Shown here: in pieces, positions 1 through 6,377 of the stretch | Position numbering within the stretch: position 1 is the first letter of the stretch | How the letters are laid out: each line of letters starts with the position of its first letter | NCBI GenBank assembly: GCA_021806765.1 | Contig: JAJZQR010000313.1 | Coordinates: 1-6,377 of the forward strand | Direction of reading: 5' to 3' | Source of the DNA: Chloroflexota bacterium | GTDB lineage: Bacteria > Chloroflexota > UBA6077 | DNA: 6,377 nt | Translations under genes and position numbers: made by a program | The notes under the pieces: model-generated | What the model was told of the DNA's origin: nothing | Database searches by the model: none | Seen by the model: the letters and a program-made list of their open reading frames with translations, nothing else

Positions 1-30
1 CCAAAAGGCTGCTACCGTCCGGCAGCAGCC
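1..30 (-). terminator. Probable rho-independent terminator of the hyu operon
   Basis: Read on the minus strand, GGCTGCT (30-24) pairs perfectly with AGCAGCC (13-7). One mismatch and two further GC pairs follow around a four-base loop. The stem is followed directly by TTTTGG, where the window ends. A GC-rich stem followed by a T run is the classic intrinsic terminator. It lies about 350 bases after the hyuA stop, with no convincing gene in between, so it would end the operon transcript. The T run is short and the sequence beyond it is not visible, so strength cannot be judged. Confidence 0.6.
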
Positions 31-376
31 TCCTCATCCATGGGGTTGGCCTACTTCACTTCGTGGGGTTGGTGCTTCTCCCTCTCACCCGCTGCGCAAG
101 CCCCCCAGGGGCTTGCGCAGCGGATCGCGAAACCGACTCTCAAGATGTTCCACCGCCTTGCGGCGCGGCCACAAGACCTTATGGTCCGGGTGGCCATAGC
201 CGCTCCACGATGGGGTTGAGCTAACCCCAGAGATCCGATTCGCTCGCTGAGGACACAAGATCACTGCCCTGTCTGCCCATCGCTGGAATGGCAGCGAGAA
301 CCGATCAACCCGGAGAGGGACGGCGTGGTCCCTGGCACTAGGTTCCTCCCGGGTCGGATGTCTCGGCTTCGACGTC
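31..376. other. Non-coding region downstream of hyuA
   Basis: This is the stretch between the hyuA stop and the probable terminator. I see no convincing gene. Besides the strong hairpin at 89-123 it holds a smaller inverted repeat, TGGGGTT (211-217) and AACCCCA (223-229), with a five-base loop. The string TGGGGTTGG occurs twice, at 41-49 and 64-72. A 103-codon minus-strand reading frame spans 85-396 but lacks a ribosome binding site and resembles no family I know. The region is best read as a structured 3' untranslated tail. Confidence 0.5.
89..123 (-). repeat. Perfect 16-bp inverted repeat with 3-base loop, downstream of hyuA
   Basis: Bases 89-104 and 108-123 are exact reverse complements (arm CCGCTGCGCAAGCCCC) around the loop CCA. 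Either strand would fold into a very stable GC-rich hairpin. Neither side is followed by a T run, so this is not a standard intrinsic terminator. It sits about 255 bases beyond the hyuA stop and about 60 bases before the terminator-like stem at 7-30. Plausible roles are a 3' end stabiliser against exonucleases, a REP-like element, or a backup or Rho-associated terminator. The role is inference; the palindrome is directly visible. Confidence 0.75.
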
Positions 377-2413
377 TCAGAGTTGGATTCGGGCATTGTC
401 GAATTCGTCGACCTGAACCCGTTCGTCTGGCGCGATCACCAACGTGGAGTCGAACTGCTCGATAATGGCCGGACCGAACAGCCACTTCCCGGTAGGCAGC
501 AGGTCCTTCTGGTAAATAGGTGTGTCCACGAACCCCACACCCTCGAAGTAAACGGGGCGACGCTCCATCAGTGCCTTCTCCAGACTACTACCGGCGCGGC
601 GGGGCGAGAGCGGCACCCTGTCCATGATGCCTTCTCCCACCACTCGCAGGTTCACGAACTCCACCGGGTGGTTGGCCCGCTCCACATGCCCATACTGTCG
701 CAGGTGTTCCCTGTCGAACTGTCCGCGCACCGTGGCCACCAACTCCTGACCGATGCTTCCCTCGGGCACATCGACGGTGAGGTCGTGAGTCTGGCCCCAA
801 TATCGGAGGTCGGCCCGGCGCCTGATCCGAATCCGATCGGACGGGAGCCCCTCTTCCATCAACCGCGCTCGTGCCCGCTCCTCTAGACTGACGAATATGC
901 CCTCCATTTCAGTGGCATCCAGCAGATCGGATCGCTGCAGCACCGTCTGCACGAAGTCATGGCGTATGTCGGCCATCAACAACCCCACCGCAGAGGTGGC
1001 CCCTGGGTGAGGCGGCACGAGGATGTCCCGCATGCCCAACTCTCGGGCCACCGGTCCGGCGTGCATCGGACCGGCTCCACCATAGGGGAAGAGGGTGTAT
1101 CCTCTCGGATCCAGGCCGCGCTCGACGGTCAGCAACCGAATGGCGTTCGCCATGTGGTGGATAGCGATTCTCAGGATCCCCCACGCGGCATCAGGGATGG
1201 ACATGCCGAAAGGCTGGGCGACCTGCTCTTCGATCGCACCGTACGCCGCAGCGCCGTCCAACTCCAGTCGTCCGCCGATCAGCGAACGCCGGCCCAGCCT
1301 CCCCAGCACCAGATTAGCGTCGGTCACCGTGGCCCAGGTGCCGCCCTTGCGGTAGCACACCGGTCCGGGCACGGCACCGGCGCTCTGAGGGCCGACCCTG
1401 AGCGCGTTGCCCGAATCGATCCAGGCGATGGACCCGCCGCCAGCCCCGATGGAGGTGATGTCGACGGTTGGCATAGCTACCACCGTCCCGAACTCGATCT
1501 CTTGGACGTTGGCGTTTCCCACCCGCCCGCCGGTGATCACCGCTACGTCGGCACTGGTCCCCCCCATGTCGAGGCCCACGGAGTTCTCGACGCCCGCAGC
1601 ACTAGTTATTGCCAACTGCGCGATGGCACCGGCCGAAGGGCCGGACTTGAGCGTCTGGGCCGCCACTTCGCTCGCGATCCGCCCGGTCGATAGACCACCG
1701 TTGGAGAGCATGACGAACACGTCTCTGTCGTAACCTTCTCGACGCAGCCTATCCCCCAGATAGTCGAGGTAGCGCTTCAGGATAGGTCCCACATAGGCAT
1801 TCACCACGGCTGTGCTGGTTCGTTCGAACTCCCGCCACTCGGGCAGGATCTCCGAGGAGGCTGTCACGAACAGGTGGGGCCACCGCTCCAGGATCAGCTC
1901 CTTCACTCGCTGCTCGTGAGTGGCATTGACGTAGGAGTTCAAGAAGCAGATGGCGATGCCCTCCATTCCGGCATCCACCAGTTGGGCCGCCGCCGCCACA
2001 GCCTGTCTTTCGTCCAGCGGCAGCACGACCGAGCCCTTGTAGTCGATCCGCTCGCGCACCTCCAGTCGGTGGCGGCGCTCGATCAAAGGACGCGGCGGAT
2101 CCCACTGGATGTCGTACTGGGAACCCCGCTGCGTTCGACGGAACTCCAGGATATCCCGGAAGCCCTCGGTGGTGAGCAATCCCGCCCGCGCCCACTTCTT
2201 CTGGATAACCGCGTTTGTGGTCACCGTGGTTCCGTGGGCCAGTTGAGCCACCTCGGCCAAGTCGATCCCATCCTCCGTCAACCCACTCAGCAGCGCTAGA
2301 GCGGGGTTTTCTGGCGTGGAGGGGACTTTCCGGACCTCGTATTCACCGGTTTGGGTATCGTAAACCATGAAATCAGTGAAGGTACCGCCGACATCAATAC
2401 CGATCCGTTTCAT
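377..2413 (-). CDS. hyuA: Hydantoinase/oxoprolinase A subunit (HyuA family), ATP-binding
   Basis: This 678-residue protein is full length for the family (usually about 680-700). HyuA is the ATPase-like subunit of enzymes that use ATP to open cyclic amides such as N-methylhydantoin, 5-oxoproline and caprolactam; it acts in the cytoplasm with HyuB. Visible motifs are the N-terminal phosphate loop DVGGTFTDF (7-15), HGTTVTTNAVI (60-70), SGPSAGA (257-263), the second phosphate loop LDMGGTSADV (281-290), the glycine-rich SIGAGGGSIAWID (321-333), GPQSAGAVPGPVCY (341-354), the adenosine-side FPYGGAGPMHA (442-452) and the C-terminal GPAIIEQFDSTLVI (647-660). These match the order Hydant_A_N, Hydantoinase_A, C-terminal domain. 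The start ATG overlaps the hyuB stop as ATGA, with AGAGGT eight bases upstream, which implies translational coupling and 1:1 expression. Related proteins include acetone and acetophenone carboxylase subunits, so the substrate is open; the family call is very secure. Confidence 0.95.
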   Translation of the reverse strand: MKRIGIDVGGTFTDFMVYDTQTGEYEVRKVPSTPENPALALLSGLTEDGIDLAEVAQLAHGTTVTTNAVIQKKWARAGLLTTEGFRDILEFRRTQRGSQYDIQWDPPRPLIERRHRLEVRERIDYKGSVVLPLDERQAVAAAAQLVDAGMEGIAICFLNSYVNATHEQRVKELILERWPHLFVTASSEILPEWREFERTSTAVVNAYVGPILKRYLDYLGDRLRREGYDRDVFVMLSNGGLSTGRIASEVAAQTLKSGPSAGAIAQLAITSAAGVENSVGLDMGGTSADVAVITGGRVGNANVQEIEFGTVVAMPTVDITSIGAGGGSIAWIDSGNALRVGPQSAGAVPGPVCYRKGGTWATVTDANLVLGRLGRRSLIGGRLELDGAAAYGAIEEQVAQPFGMSIPDAAWGILRIAIHHMANAIRLLTVERGLDPRGYTLFPYGGAGPMHAGPVARELGMRDILVPPHPGATSAVGLLMADIRHDFVQTVLQRSDLLDATEMEGIFVSLEERARARLMEEGLPSDRIRIRRRADLRYWGQTHDLTVDVPEGSIGQELVATVRGQFDREHLRQYGHVERANHPVEFVNLRVVGEGIMDRVPLSPRRAGSSLEKALMERRPVYFEGVGFVDTPIYQKDLLPTGKWLFGPAIIEQFDSTLVIAPDERVQVDEFDNARIQL

Positions 2414-4185
2414 GCCACAATACCTCTATCCTCAGCGGTTGCACTCTGCTTGGCATGGGTCTGCTCCGCAGCAGCCATGTCGGGCAACCCGGTTTCTACA
2501 TCGATCACGACTCCGTAATCCCGCAGTGCTCCCTCGACGCTGACGAAACCATCGGCCACATCCTGAGCCACTGCCATCGGGTCCCGCTCCAGGCGGTTCC
2601 CCAACCCCCCACCGCCTGCCGTAAGGCAGGTGATCTCCCCGCCGGGCTCTATCTCAACACCCGTTGCTCTCATGCCGAGGTTACGGGCCTCATCTGTTCC
2701 ATAGTTAAGCCACAACCCTTGCGCAGCGCCAGGTTTGCCACCGAAGAGCCCGAAGGGTGGGAATTTCTCTCGATCCCCCAGAACCGTGATTCGGGTCCCA
2801 TCCCCGAGGATTCTGAACGAGAGTATGGAACCGCACCCCCCTCGGTACCGTCCGGCCCCTCCCGAGTCCGTCCGGATGCTCCATTTCGCGTGGAGGAGAG
2901 GGTAGCGTCGCTCCAGTATCTCCAGTGGGCTGTTCTTGCTGCTTGATCCGTAGAGGGAGATCACTCCGGTAACACCATCTTTGGTCCAGCGGCCGCCATG
3001 TCCCCCTTCAGCCCGCGTATACGCGACGAAGTCCTGCTCGAACCCGGGCCGGGGATCGTACCCGCCCATGCTGAGATTGATCAGGTTGTACGGAGCCGCC
3101 ATGGTTCGCTCTGGTACTACTAAGGAGAAGGCGCCAAACACTACCGCCATCAGTTTCTCATACGTGGTGGCTGCCATGCCGCTCACAGCCGATAGATATG
3201 GGGCATTCACGATGGACCCCAGAGGGGCAATGATCTCCACCGGCTCAAAGCAGCCGTGGTTCATCGGGAAGTCAGGGAAGATGCACTTGGTAGCCACGAA
3301 GATGGCTGAGGCGGTGTTGGAGAAGGTGCTGTTGCAGGCACTCCGAGCTGCCGAATCCGATCCCGAGAGATCGAATATCAACGTATCACCCCGAACCACC
3401 ATCTTGAGGTGGACACGCTTGGGAGTGGGGTTGGTGGAACTCTCAGAATCGATGAAGTCTTCCCACTCGTACTCGCCATCCTTCAACTTCGATATCTCGG
3501 ATCTGAGGATGCGTTCCGAGTAGTCCATCATCTCCTGCATGGAGGTGGAAACAGTCTCGAGCCCGTAGCGCGCGATCAACTCTCCGACCCGCTCCGCGCC
3601 TCGCTTCACTGCAGCCACCTTGGCGTCGAGGTCGCCGAGCCGGTCCCTTGGGGAGCGCACGTTCGCCATGATGAGGTCTCGAACCCCTTCCTGTAACTGA
3701 CCCTTCTCGTGCAGCTTGACCGGGACCATTCGCAGCCCCTCTTGGAAGAACTCGGTGGCGTCGGGCGCGAAGCTCCCTGGCACCATTCCCCCGACGTCTA
3801 TCCAATGACCACAGGCGGCGCACATCGCGACTAACTGACCCTCATGGAATACCGGCATGATCACGCGAACGTCGTTCAAGTGAGTCCCGCCGAGGTACGG
3901 GTCATTCATGATCACCACATCCCCCTCGGATAGCCCTGCTGCGCCAAACCTGTTGAGTACCGCCTGGCAGGTGAACTCCAGGTTGCCGATGAAGACGGGC
4001 AGATCGTAGTCACCGTGAACCACCAGCCGGCCCTGTCCGTCGAAGAGCGCTGCGCTGTCGTCGAGCGCTTCGGTGATGATTGGTGAATAGGCGGTCCGGG
4101 TGATGATGTTGTTCATCTCGTTGACCACCAATCGCAGCGCGTTCTGCAACACAGCAAAGGTGATCGGGTCCATTGCTGTTGTCAT
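2410..4185 (-). CDS. hyuB: Hydantoinase/oxoprolinase B subunit (HyuB family)
   Basis: The protein is 591 residues from ATG 4185, within the family range. HyuB is the partner of HyuA and carries the metal-dependent hydrolytic part of ATP-dependent lactam or hydantoin opening. Family landmarks are visible in order: LDDSAALFDGQGRLVVHGDY (41-60), NDPYLGGTHLNDV (94-106), GHWIDVGGMVPGS (126-138), RTDSGGAGRYRGGCGS (438-453), GDREKFPPFGLFGGKPG (470-486) and GGGGLGNRLERDP (524-536), then a non-conserved tail. His102, Asp105, His127 and Asp130 in the two histidine motifs are the likely metal-site residues (inference). I chose ATG 4185 because GGGAGGGG lies five bases upstream. The frame stays open to a GTG at 4251, but that would add 22 non-conserved residues and put the start inside the loop of a hairpin. 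It follows the symporter after 113 bases and overlaps hyuA by four. Confidence 0.95.
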   Translation of the reverse strand: MTTAMDPITFAVLQNALRLVVNEMNNIITRTAYSPIITEALDDSAALFDGQGRLVVHGDYDLPVFIGNLEFTCQAVLNRFGAAGLSEGDVVIMNDPYLGGTHLNDVRVIMPVFHEGQLVAMCAACGHWIDVGGMVPGSFAPDATEFFQEGLRMVPVKLHEKGQLQEGVRDLIMANVRSPRDRLGDLDAKVAAVKRGAERVGELIARYGLETVSTSMQEMMDYSERILRSEISKLKDGEYEWEDFIDSESSTNPTPKRVHLKMVVRGDTLIFDLSGSDSAARSACNSTFSNTASAIFVATKCIFPDFPMNHGCFEPVEIIAPLGSIVNAPYLSAVSGMAATTYEKLMAVVFGAFSLVVPERTMAAPYNLINLSMGGYDPRPGFEQDFVAYTRAEGGHGGRWTKDGVTGVISLYGSSSKNSPLEILERRYPLLHAKWSIRTDSGGAGRYRGGCGSILSFRILGDGTRITVLGDREKFPPFGLFGGKPGAAQGLWLNYGTDEARNLGMRATGVEIEPGGEITCLTAGGGGLGNRLERDPMAVAQDVADGFVSVEGALRDYGVVIDVETGLPDMAAAEQTHAKQSATAEDRGIVA

Positions 4186-4188
4186 CTT

Positions 4189-4197
4189 CCCCTCCCT
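4189..4197 (-). promoter_or_regulatory. Ribosome binding site deciding the hyuB start
   Basis: The minus strand reads AGGGAGGGG, with the GGAGG core five bases before ATG 4185. This fixes the hyuB start at MTTAMDPITF rather than at the upstream in-frame GTG at 4251, which has no Shine-Dalgarno sequence. Confidence 0.8.
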
Positions 4198-4232
4198 GAT
4201 AGCTCCCTTGCTTAGTGGTTCCTGTACCCCTC

Positions 4233-4273
4233 GTATCCGAGCGGGAGGCACAGCAGGGCCCCCGCTCGGATAC
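4233..4273 (-). repeat. Perfect 13-bp intercistronic hairpin between symporter gene and hyuB
   Basis: GTATCCGAGCGGG (4233-4245) is the exact reverse complement of CCCGCTCGGATAC (4261-4273), with a 15-base loop. It begins about 26 bases after the symporter stop and ends about 47 bases before the hyuB start. No T run follows on the minus strand, so it is not a normal terminator. A strong stem between cistrons can protect the upstream message, mark a processing site, or set different levels for transporter and enzyme; an operator is also possible. The structure is seen; its role is inferred. Confidence 0.75.
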
Positions 4274-4298
4274 CTTCAGCACCAGGCTGCCCCGCAGG

Positions 4299-5746
4299 TT
4301 ACGAAGTCGCCACTCGCGGAGGCGAGGCTTCCTTTTCCCAGCGGTATCTCTTGGAACTCGTCAAGCTCCATGCGTAGCTGATGATGATAGGAAGGAACAG
4401 CGCTAGCATGTTGGCCGTGAACTCGTCGCCGCTCGCCAACCAGAAGTAGACAGCCGAGCCGGCCACCAGGCCAACAACCGATCCCCAGAACGCCTGCTGT
4501 CCGGTCACCCTGGTTCCAAACAGCCCCAGCAGGATCGGCCCGATGAGGGTGACCTGCATCAGCCCGATGGTCCAGAACAGCTGGACGATGGTGACCTTCA
4601 GGAAGGCAAGCACCAACCCCAACAGCGCGAAGATGACCAGCGCCACCTTGTTGATGCGCTGAAGATCCACATCGGCAATCGGCTGTCCCCTGAGGACATA
4701 ACGCTTGTGGATGTCCACCGACCAGATCGAGACCAGCGCCATCAGTGACGAATCCGCGGTGGAAATGACGTACAGCAGGATCACCGCGGCGAAAGGTATC
4801 GCAACCCAGAAGGGCACCATCGAGAGGAACACGATCGGGCTGGCATCCGGCTGCGGCAGGCTCGCACCCTGGGACAGGACTATGAAGGCCGGCACCGCAC
4901 CGACAAATGCCATGGCCGGGTAGATCACGGCCAGTCCGACCAACCCGCGCTTGATCGATCCCTCATCCCTCGCTGCATAGTAGCGCTGCCACACGTATTG
5001 TGGCACTACCACTCCTGCGAATATGACCAGCCCGACGCTGAGCACCGTCTTCCAAAAGTCCAGATTCCCCGTAAACTGCATGGCCGCGGGGTTGTGCTGG
5101 ACCATGCCTTGGTAGATCGCCCCCGTGCCGCCGAAGAAGAGGAGGGCAGCGGGCAAGATCACCACAATGGCGACCATCGCGGCCAGTATTTGCAGGTAGT
5201 CGGTGGTAACCGATGCCCACAGCCCGCCCACCGTCGTGTACAGAACCATCGCCAGGGTCATGATTATCATGATGACTGGCGCTGGTACTCCCAGAAGCCC
5301 CTCAAGAATGGTGCCACCAATCATGATCTGAGAAAACAGCAGGATCAGATGGTTGGCGAACTGCACGAATGTGGAGTAACCCTGCATCGACGAGTCATAA
5401 CGGGTCCCCAGGAACTGGGATGCGGTGTAACCGCGGTGGAACCGGCGCCAGACCGCGAGTCCCACGGGGATGGCCACGGCCACTGGGAAACACAGGGCGA
5501 GAACAAGCAGCACGATGTAGTTGGGGAAAGAGAAGCCGTAGGCCAAAGAGGAGTTGACGAACACGGTATACGAGTTGCACCAAGCCGCAATCAGCGAACC
5601 GGCGATCAGAGATGCCCCTAGTTTCCGACCGGCTACCAGGTAGTCGTCGGAGGAATGAACATACCTGCGGTAGACCCAGACCCGATGGCTAGCGAAACGA
5701 GGGCGACGGCCAACAACAGGGCAAGTCCCACTGTACTCGGCAGCAT
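4299..5746 (-). CDS. Sodium:solute symporter (SSS family), with apparent one-base frameshift near the N-terminus
   Basis: This is an inner-membrane Na+-coupled importer with about 13 hydrophobic segments. Family marks, numbered on the restored 482-residue protein, are DDYLVAGRKLG (34-44), YTTVGGLWASVTTDYLQ (170-186), VPQYVWQRYYAARD (248-261) and STADSSL (329-335). In the last, Ser-Thr falls where Na+-coordinating residues lie in PutP-like transporters (family knowledge). ATG 5746 has AGGAG six bases upstream and encodes a typical first helix, MLPSTVGLALLLAVALVSLA, but that frame stops at 5633-5635. Helix 2 onward is in the -1 frame. One extra G in either GGG run (5675-5677 or 5681-5683) joins them into a canonical N-terminus ending in VYRRYVHSSDDYLVAGR. 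The -1 frame alone opens at TTG 5804 with a polar, Arg/Cys-rich, non-membrane leader that fits no SSS protein. It lies between the small membrane protein and hyuB and probably imports the HyuAB substrate. The family is certain; whether the gene is intact is not. Confidence 0.9.
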
Positions 5747-5752
5747 GGCAAG

Positions 5753-5760
5753 CTCCTCTC
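5753..5760 (-). promoter_or_regulatory. Ribosome binding site supporting symporter start at 5746
   Basis: The minus strand reads GAGAGGAG, with AGGAG six bases before ATG 5746. Ideal spacing here, together with the hydrophobic helix that follows, is the main reason to place the symporter start in this frame. The competing ATG in the other frame (5795-5793) has GGAGG only two bases upstream, which is too close. Confidence 0.75.
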
Positions 5761-5813
5761 ACTACTGGATTGTTGTCTACTGGCCCTCTGCTCATAGCCT
5801 CCAACTGGAGGAT

Positions 5814-5942
5814 CTACTCTGCCTTGTAGTACCCCTTCCTGATCTCTCCCCATAGCCATGAAAGCAACATAGCAGCACCACCCAACGCAATCAGCGGCCC
5901 GAAGGCCCAGACGATGACGGAGAACAGAGACTCTGGCACCAT
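5814..5942 (-). CDS. 42-residue single-pass membrane protein, putative symporter small accessory subunit
   Basis: ATG 5942 to TAG 5814 encodes 42 residues. MVPESLFSV is followed by a hydrophobic stretch of about 22 residues (roughly 8-30, including VIVWAFGPLIALGGAAMLL), then a Trp-rich boundary (SWLWGE) and a basic, tyrosine-containing tail, IRKGYYKAE. The positive tail suggests the C-terminus is in the cytoplasm. AAGGAG lies nine bases upstream, so translation is credible. It is the first gene of the leftward operon, 67 bases before the symporter start. Very small membrane proteins encoded next to SSS and related secondary transporters are known as accessory subunits (established for MetS of the MetPS importer and annotated beside many symporters). 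That role here is inference from size, topology and position; I do not recognise the specific sequence. A short stem, CCTCCA/TGGAGG (5798-5811), follows the stop. Confidence 0.75.
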   Translation of the reverse strand: MVPESLFSVIVWAFGPLIALGGAAMLLSWLWGEIRKGYYKAE

Positions 5943-6377
5943 TTCTTCTTTCTCCTTAGAGGTTGATCGCGGTGAGAATCAATGAGCCAAACGATCCGTG
6001 GAGACAATGGTCAACCCTGCTGCATAGGCAAACCTCCCTAATCGATGGGCGAAGCCCAGGACCGCGAGGCCAAGAGGCTGGAAACGACAGAGGTGACGGT
6101 ACTGGTGTAGCAGTGCAGTCTTGGAGACACAGAGACTGAGGTCGTGTGGAAACAACAGGCAGCTGCATTCGGTCCGCGCGGAAGTCTTCGATACGCAGAC
6201 TCGGGGCAGCGCACACTCTACTCACCCGACGAGTTGATCCAGTCCCACTTCACCGCTATCCAAAGGAGATGGGTCACCAACCACCATGGCTTCGGCCGCC
6301 AGTCACCCCATGAAGGAATGGACCTCTTTGGTAATAGGATTTACTAAATCGATTTACTACCTAGTGTAGTCGCGGAA
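5943..6377. other. Upstream leader/regulatory region of the operon
   Basis: This 435-base stretch before the small membrane protein gene has no convincing coding region. Two short open frames (minus 5956-6225, plus 6144-6347) lack ribosome binding sites and recognisable domains. TTGACC on the minus strand (6014-6009) resembles a -35 box, but no good -10 box lies 16-18 bases further on, so I do not call a promoter. A small stem TGGGC/GCCCA (6046-6058) is present. The operon promoter is presumably in this region, and a long untranslated leader is possible. Confidence 0.45.
6331..6370. promoter_or_regulatory. AT-rich block of direct and inverted repeats, possible operator
   Basis: The nonamer GATTTACTA occurs twice, at 6338-6346 and 6351-6359, a 13-base period. 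Across their junction lies the 12-base palindrome TAAATCGATTTA (6345-6356). Immediately after, ACTAC (6356-6360) and GTAGT (6366-6370) form an inverted repeat around five bases. This block is clearly more AT-rich than its surroundings. Such clusters typically are transcription factor sites or promoters, either for the leftward operon or for a rightward gene outside the window. No factor can be named. Confidence 0.4.

Noticed and set aside
85..396. 103-codon minus-strand frame after hyuA, overlapping its end by 20 bases
   Set aside because: There is no ribosome binding site before ATG 396, no recognisable domain and a mixed, arginine/proline-rich composition, and its end is made of the 89-123 palindrome. 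It could be a small unknown gene, but nothing positive supports it.
383..3696. Several plus-strand open frames antisense to hyuA and hyuB
   Set aside because: They are mirror-frame artefacts of GC-rich coding sequence; the minus-strand proteins have full family motifs across the same positions.
4186..4251. 22-residue N-terminal extension of hyuB from GTG 4251
   Set aside because: It is not family-like, has no ribosome binding site at 4251 and overlaps the intercistronic hairpin; ATG 4185 has an excellent site.
5747..5804. Symporter start at TTG 5804 or ATG 5795
   Set aside because: It produces a polar leader in place of helix 1; Shine-Dalgarno spacing for ATG 5795 is only two bases. The 5746 frame encodes the expected helix.
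6009..6014. TTGACC as a -35 promoter element for the operon
   Set aside because: No hexamer resembling TATAAT lies 16-18 bases downstream on the minus strand (TTTGGC or similar), so a promoter call is not supported.
5956..6225. 89-codon minus-strand frame upstream of the small membrane protein
   Set aside because: It starts at GTG without a Shine-Dalgarno sequence, is Ser/Cys/Pro-rich without domains, and its stop runs into the ribosome binding site of the next gene; most likely leader sequence.
6144..6347. 67-codon plus-strand frame (GTG start)
   Set aside because: Its codon use is mildly gene-like, but it has no spaced ribosome binding site, no known motif and ends inside the repeat block. 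I could not identify it as even a gene remnant.
1..6377. CRISPR array, tRNA/rRNA, insertion sequence or prophage genes
   Set aside because: I saw no regularly spaced repeats, no tRNA-like cloverleaf, no transposase or integrase motifs and no terminal repeats with target duplication.

Overview
The window reads as a single leftward (minus-strand) catabolic operon from a free-living or environmental bacterium of moderately high GC content. Strong Shine-Dalgarno sequences (AAGGAG, AGGAG, GGGAGGGG) precede the genes, and spacing is compact. No phylogenetic marker is present, so I do not assign a phylum. HyuA/HyuB pairs with a sodium symporter occur in Pseudomonadota, Actinomycetota and Chloroflexota, among others.

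Layout in transcription order (right to left). 5943-6377 is a gene-poor leader or upstream region with an AT-rich block of short repeats at its outer end (6331-6370). 5814-5942 is a 42-residue single-pass membrane protein with a good ribosome binding site. 4299-5746 is a sodium:solute symporter (SSS family) of about 482 residues. Its first transmembrane helix lies in a different frame from the rest of the protein, so the gene as given carries a one-base frameshift near 5675-5683. 4186-4298 is a 113-base gap holding a perfect 13-bp hairpin. 2410-4185 is hyuB (hydantoinase B/oxoprolinase family) and 377-2413 is hyuA, overlapping hyuB by ATGA. 1-376 is a non-coding tail with three hairpins. The last of these (7-30) is followed on the minus strand by TTTT and looks like the intrinsic terminator of the operon, cut close to the window edge.

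How the genes fit together: the symporter, possibly with the small membrane protein as a subunit, would import a small organic compound. HyuA and HyuB would form an ATP-dependent enzyme that opens a cyclic amide such as a hydantoin, 5-oxoproline or a lactam. The actual substrate cannot be read from the sequence. No regulator, ring-opened-product hydrolase (carbamoylase) or racemase is inside the window.

The points most worth a second look are the symporter frameshift, the unannotated-size 42-aa protein next to it, and the two strong hairpins placed after the transporter and after hyuA. I found no CRISPR array, tRNA, rRNA or insertion sequence.
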